From: Paraspadella gotoi
Taxonomy: Eukaryota; Chaetognatha
Assembly: GCA_051294375.1 (NCBI GenBank)
Contig: CM119269.1
Location: 21,908,815-21,972,814 of the forward strand
Reading direction: 5' to 3'
DNA: 64,000 nt
Translations under genes and position numbers: made by a program
The notes under the pieces: generated by a model
The model's database searches: none
Seen by the model: only the letters and a program-made list of their open reading frames with translations
What the model was told of the DNA's origin: nothing
Shown here: one piece after another, positions 60,667 through 64,000 of the stretch
How positions within the stretch are numbered: the first letter of the stretch is position 1
How the letters are laid out: every line of letters starts with the position of its first letter

Positions 60667-60736
60667 ACACGCATTGTACATTCCCCGGCCGCCCCAACAT
60701 TTCAACTCACCGTCGCGCGTTGGCTGAGTTCAGCAT
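56164..60736 (-). CDS. GPCAT1: Glycerophosphocholine acyltransferase-like multi-pass membrane protein, five exons
   Basis: Coding exons in transcript order are 60736-60711, 58947-58833, 58375-58226, 57313-57157 and 56669-56164, giving 954 bases, 317 residues plus TGA. All four introns begin GT and end AG, and reading phase is kept at each junction. The family (yeast Gpc1 and plant GPCAT, DUF2838) moves an acyl group from acyl-CoA to glycerophosphocholine, making lysophosphatidylcholine in the endoplasmic reticulum. Family-like landmarks are an early basic stretch followed by PPLVKLADKIAFTLG (about residues 25-39), DFCYFVN (87-93), WRNSLVFHSLDK (128-139), HLVRW (154-158) and TWNGASFYIEVF near the C terminus (294-305). 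Long hydrophobic segments between them fit about eight membrane helices. At 317 residues it is shorter than yeast Gpc1 but appears complete. The ATG at 60736 has an in-frame TAA upstream and no earlier in-frame ATG. The family match is from recall of conserved motifs, without a database search. Confidence 0.88.
56675..56758 (+). repeat. GGTAAAGGGGTAAGG minisatellite at the GPCAT intron 4 acceptor
   Basis: On the gene's strand this is a C/T/A tract of CCCCTTACCTTTA units leading into the acceptor of exon 5, so it serves as the pyrimidine-rich tract. Confidence 0.85.
57157..57313 (-). CDS. GPCAT1: GPCAT exon 4
   Basis: This exon has 157 bases: 52 codons plus one base of a split Gly codon. It contains FGPVTTGIIVWRNSLVFHSL followed by DKLTSFFLHVFP, the strongest family signature in the gene. 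The acceptor follows TCTCCCTCTCTCCCCCAG and the donor is GTGACGG. Confidence 0.93.
58226..58375 (-). CDS. GPCAT1: GPCAT exon 3
   Basis: This exon has exactly 50 codons, from WIALSKPRYFF to CYFVNLSIT. It is highly hydrophobic and aromatic, and contains the family-like RFVLYTREK and FFLIDFCYFVN segments. The acceptor AG is the last dinucleotide of a long (CT)n tract on the coding strand. A second AG lies 14 bases further in and would shift phase, so 58375 is preferred. The donor is GTTGGT, weaker than the others. Confidence 0.85.
58376..58464 (+). repeat. (GA)n microsatellite forming the GPCAT intron 2 acceptor tract
   Basis: On the minus strand this is (CT)n ending CTCAG directly at exon 3. 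Confidence 0.9.
58833..58947 (-). CDS. GPCAT1: GPCAT exon 2
   Basis: This exon has 115 bases: one base finishing a codon, then 38 codons from LMEEQQHR to IVATE. The acceptor follows a T-rich tract ending CCCTCTCAG and the donor is GTCAGT. It encodes the basic N-terminal segment and the first hydrophobic stretch; PPLVKLADKIAFTLG resembles the conserved start of the family domain. The exon ends on a complete codon, matching the phase of exon 3. Confidence 0.87.
59945..60590 (-). repeat. Inverted, longer copy of the dispersed repeat, within GPCAT intron 1
   Basis: It holds two ~125-bp tandem blocks (CATTTAAACTCATTTCCA; CAATCACACACTTTCCTAC), then CACGAGTAATTGGTGTTTTT, a (GGAC/AGAC)n tract, the second hammerhead-like motif, and GTTAATGCCCGACACTATTG to GGGATCTGCTGATAAGCAGA. 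The modules match 1675-1945 in reverse. Confidence 0.7.
60355..60430 (+). ncRNA. Second hammerhead ribozyme-like motif, in GPCAT intron 1
   Basis: CTGACGA (60359-60365) is followed by a GACT...AGTC stem, GAAAC (60386-60390) and TTGTC. The layout matches the motif at 27395, including the extra A before stem II and GAAAC-two bases-GUC. The 3' flank again has a GTTGATGCAATAAA-type sequence. Stem I is weaker. It lies antisense to the GPCAT gene. Confidence 0.4.
60711..60736 (-). CDS. GPCAT1: GPCAT exon 1 (start codon exon)
   Basis: It has 26 coding bases encoding MLNSANAR plus two bases (CG) of a split codon. The donor reads GTGAGTTG, a strong consensus. The split codon is completed to CGT (Arg) by the first base of exon 2, which supports the join. 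The start context is AAAATGC. Intron 1 is 1763 bp and holds a dispersed repeat and a hammerhead-like relic. This short exon is the least certain part of the model; an alternative start is the Met at the second full codon of exon 2. Confidence 0.68.
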
Positions 60737-60928
60737 TTTTCCTCCAATTTTTTTTCCACACAAAATAAAACTGCAAAGTTATTTTTTCTCTTTAGGCAAA
60801 AAATTCAATTTTCGATCTCAAGTTGAAAAAGAAAAAAAAAAAGACGTAAAAAGTCGGATAATTTTCAAGAGAGAAAAAACGAAAGAAAGAACTTCAACTG
60901 GTTCTCTTCGGAAAATTATTTTTTAGCG

Positions 60929-60929
<1 letters not shown>

Positions 60930-60988
<59 letters not shown>
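60930..60988 (+). repeat. (GA)n microsatellite upstream of GPCAT
   Basis: A GA run about 200 bases upstream of the start codon. A (CT)n at 60632-60662 lies in intron 1 close to exon 1. Confidence 0.9.
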
Positions 60989-60990
<2 letters not shown>

Positions 60991-61070
60991 CTAAAACTGA
61001 AATTGTGGTCGTCATTCTGTTTTTTATCGTTGATTTTTGAGATAACGGCGATTCGTCGGAAAACTGATAG

Positions 61071-61250
61071 GTCACATTTTCCCAAAAAATGCCACATTTC
61101 AATTTTCATTTAGAATTAAATAAGTTTTCAAGTTTAAATATTTGGTTAAAGGTTAAGAGTTAAGGTTAAGCTAAGTATTTGGGTTAAAAGTTAAGGATTT
61201 AATCAAAGATTTGGTTGAGATTTGATAAACAACGAGTTGAGAAAAAAAAG
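61071..61250 (+). mobile_element. Partial MITE-like element
   Basis: The left end GTCACATTTTCCCAAAAAAT plus GCCACATTTC resembles the family terminus. The interior is GGTTAAGG-type repeats. No right terminus was found. Confidence 0.35.
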
Positions 61251-61794
61251 GGTTAAGGTTCTTTATAGAGAAAAGTTGAGACACTGAATTGAAGTCAAAG
61301 GACGATGTTGCTATGGAGATTTTAAAGAATTAACTCACATTGGGTCGATATTTTTTGGTCATAGTAGTTGACCTTTTTTGACCAGTCATTTCACCGTGAA
61401 AAAATAATACTTAGTTTTAGCTATCGAGTTTTCTATTTATTGGAAAATTATATACATGCGTTACCGATATTTATTCTTTTCTTTGTTTATTTTTCTACGT
61501 TGACTGAAAGTTTTCGGGCATAATTTTTAAAGTTTGATTTATAAAGTTTATTTCAAGGACACTCAAAGTTGATTAATTGAATTAATTTAATTAAAATTTT
61601 CTGTACCCTGTATGCATCTTTCTTAACGCCGTTTAAAGTAGAATTTAATTTATCAATTTATAAAAATGCTTTTTAGACAGTTAATATGGTCGTTAAAGGT
61701 CATTTTAAAAATTCCAGATTAGTTTTGAGCGAATAGGGATTTTTTTCTGTTCCTGATAAAGTAGTTCCAACTCTCCGAAAACACCTTTATCTTT

Positions 61795-61930
61795 TTTCCA
61801 GCACGCACCGGATCGTTCCCCTTAATTACCCAGCGGCCCCGGGGATCGAACTTCGGTCTTCTGGTTTCTGTGATAATCTTTCAATGAAACACAAAAACCA
61901 GTGGATGCGGCAAATATACGCTTTTAAGGG
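61795..61930 (-). mobile_element. Possible degenerate SINE-like element
   Basis: The minus strand carries GAAGTTCGATCCCCGGGGCC, a B-box-like sequence, with a weak A-box-like region about 60 bases upstream. 61251-61794 is AT-rich with nothing recognised. Confidence 0.3.
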
Positions 61931-62282
61931 ATTAAGCTAAACTGTTACTACGGACACGGCGTAACATTTTGCAACGAACTAAGACAAAATTTAAATAATA
62001 TTTTTTGCATTATTTTTTATTGAATCATTTTTCCAACGTGCATCATTTTTAAAATTTTTATCATTTATTTCAAATTGAATATTTTGTTAAATTTGCATCA
62101 TTTTTTTAATTCGTATGAAGCTAAAGCGATTTACAAAAAAATATTAAAAAATAAGAATTTAACCGAAAATTGTGAAATTTCGAATTTAATTTTTATGGAC
62201 TTTAGTATCAAACTTTTTTCATCAACATAATATATGAATATTTCTATCAAAAGTAATAAAAAGGTTCAGAATCTACTGGGAA

Positions 62283-62408
62283 GAAAGAGAGAGAGAGAGA
62301 GAGAGTGAGAGAGAAGAGAGTAGAGAGAGAGAGGGAAAGATGAGAGAGAGAGATAGAGAGGGACAGAGGAGGGATAGAGAGAGAGATAGAGAGAGAGTGA
62401 GGAGAGAC

Positions 62409-62442
<34 letters not shown>
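62283..62442 (+). repeat. (GA)n microsatellite
   Basis: GA tract with GATA and GGGA interruptions. 61931-62282 is AT-rich with no feature. Confidence 0.9.
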
Positions 62443-62443
<1 letters not shown>

Positions 62444-62489
62444 AATTTCAACAGAAACAAAAAAAGCGGAAAAAAAGAACCAAAGGGTC

Positions 62490-63085
62490 GAAACGATCGG
62501 AGATGAGAAGCGGAGAGGAGAAGCGATAGGAGCGAAAATGAGAAGCGATAGGAGTGAAGATAATCAATAGGACCGCATTGGAAAGAAGAGCAGAAGCTAT
62601 AGTAGCGAAAAGGGCAAGCGATAGGAGCGAAATAGAAAAGCGATAGGAGCGGAGAAGAAAAGCGTTAGAAGCAGAGATGAGAAGCGATTGTAGCTAAAAA
62701 AAAGAGAAGCAATAGGAGCGGAGAAAAAAAGCAATAGGAGCGAATAGGAGAAGCGATTGGAGCGAAAAAGAAAAGCGATAGGAGTTGATAAGAAAAGCGA
62801 TAGGAGTGGATTTCAACGGAAACCAAAAGTTATAGGAGCGAAAAGGAGAAGCGATTGAAATGGGAAGGAATTGAAAAGAGCAGCAATAGGAGCGGAGAAA
62901 AACAGCAAAAGAAGCAGAGTGGAGCAGCAATAGGAGCGAAGAAAAGCAGCAAAAGAAGTAAGAGGAGCAGAGTGGGGGAGAAAAAGTAGCAAGAGGAGCA
63001 GAGTGGAGCAACAATAGGAGCGGAGAAAAGCAGCAAAAGGAGCAAGAGGAGCAGAGTGGATCCGCAAAAGGAGCAGAGTGGAGCA
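62490..63085 (+). repeat. ~18-bp minisatellite GAAGCGATAGGAGCGAAAA
   Basis: About 30 degenerate units of AGCGATAGGAGCGGAGAA, grading into GCAGCAAAAGGAGCAGAGTG. Long antisense frames rich in leucine and phenylalanine are repeat translations. A (CT)n tract follows at 63182-63262. Confidence 0.9.
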
Positions 63086-63522
63086 GAGAATCTTAATCGG
63101 GAGATTTGTATTCATAGAAGGAAGAGGAGGCTGACAGCCGAAACAGATAGGCCGAAGAGGCGATCCAAATTGTCTCAATCCTTCTCTCTCTCTCTCTCTC
63201 TCTCTCGTATCTCTATATCTCCTCTCTCTCTTCTCTCTCTCTCTTCTCTTCTCTCTCTCTCTCTTTTCTTTCTTTTCACTTTTTTGGTCCCACCTCCTTC
63301 CCTTCTTTTTGCTTTTTCCGCATTTCATTACCTTATTTGTCTTTCTCTTCCTTTTCAGTTAATGTTTACTTTTAAAATTATTTTTATTTACTATGCTTTA
63401 TTTTTTATTTTTACGTATTTATTGTATTATTATTGACGTTTCATTACATTTTTACTTACAGCCTTTGCAAATTTTCTCTCACAGCTCACAATTCTGCATC
63501 AATTGCATACCGGTTCACTTAC

Positions 63523-63715
63523 CAGGATTTCGAGCAAGACCAACAGCTTTCAAGAAAGTTATCCAATTTATTGCATAACACTTAACCCTTTCTGAAGAAT
63601 CATTGTGGCTTGGGAATGGAGAAACCTTTAAAAAATATTTCAGAAAGTTTGAAAATGTTAAATACTCTGTCGTGCCATTGCATGTAGATAACATAGCGTC
63701 CACTAACTTGTGTAA
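63523..63715 (-). CDS. Possible internal coding exon, product unknown
   Basis: An open stretch of about 64 codons ends at a strong splice donor (CCTG|GTAAGTGA on the minus strand at 63523). The encoded segment is protein-like and not low complexity, containing SNFLKYFLKV and NWITFLKAVGLARNPG. The upstream border is unclear: an in-frame TAG lies near 63718 and possible acceptors (AAGTTAG, TTTTTAG) are nearby with weak pyrimidine tracts. I do not recognise the family. It could be an exon of a gene running off this end of the window, or a piece of a mobile element. Confidence 0.3.
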
Positions 63716-64000
63716 CTAACTTATAAAATTACACTTCGGCGCTAAAAAGAGTGACCACTTTTTTCACACAGAAATAATCCGTATTGGATGGCTGAATTTT
63801 ACAGAGATATATAAACATAAAACAAAGCTTATTAAAAGATAGGTTCAAGTCCCGATAAAATCGAACGAAGCGTTCAAAAATTAAAGGACCTTCAAAATCT
63901 GTTGGTTTTATGTATTATGTAGTTTATATTTTATTTTTAAAAATTTAGACTATTACAAGTTATTTTGCCATTTTCATTATATCGAATCATATTCTATAAT

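Noticed and set aside
62813-63328. 171-codon Leu/Phe-rich open frame resembling a membrane protein
   Set aside because: It is the reverse translation of the 18-bp GAAGCGATAGGAGCGA minisatellite.

Overview
This is a eukaryotic nuclear window, most likely from a non-chordate animal. It has intron-containing coding sequence, tRNA-derived SINE-like elements, a Ty3/gypsy LTR retrotransposon, a non-LTR retrotransposon remnant, hammerhead-like motifs of the Penelope type, and very dense microsatellites: (CT)n/(GA)n, (GAC)n and degenerate TTAGGG-like tracts. The species cannot be named from the sequence. Five runs of N mark scaffold gaps, at 4695-4719, 22532-22556, 26001-26140, 44514-44833 and 53788-53812, with a sixth of 10 N at 23675-23684. 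Nearly all single-frame open reading frames here are translations of simple repeats and are not genes.

Layout. 0-4.7 kb: pyrimidine tracts, an 18-bp minisatellite split by a SINE-like insertion, and a dispersed repeat ending in a short TIR-bounded element. 4.7-15.6 kb: a ~550-bp satellite built from ~48-bp sub-repeats, interrupted by an inverted head of an LTR element. 15.9-21.65 kb: a complete but frameshifted Ty3/gypsy element; its pre-insertion site is preserved at 4231-4239. 22.5-23.4 kb: a compact foldback structure. 24-27.4 kb: trinucleotide and minisatellite arrays and a hammerhead-like motif. 28.3-33.5 kb: a large inverted repeat with arms of tandem repeats. 34.9-35.3 kb: a LINE remnant. 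36.05-36.88 kb: a 12-copy, 69-bp array of the 3' half of tRNA-Leu including a CCA tail. 37.45-53.68 kb: two tandem copies of an ~8.2-kb segment.

The one confident protein gene is on the minus strand at 56164-60736. It is a five-exon glycerophosphocholine acyltransferase-like membrane protein of 317 codons. I recovered it by matching splice sites, reading phase and conserved motifs across all four introns. A second possible minus-strand exon with a consensus splice donor lies at about 63523-63715.

The observations most worth follow-up are the tRNA-Leu-half array, the TIR-bounded family whose interior is telomere-like DNA (about eight copies), the two foldback structures with minisatellite arms, the satellite with internal sub-repeats, and the two hammerhead-like motifs. 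The 4.7-21.7 kb interval looks like uncorrected long-read sequence, so its frameshifts should not be read as biological decay. The 8.2-kb duplication could be an assembly artefact.
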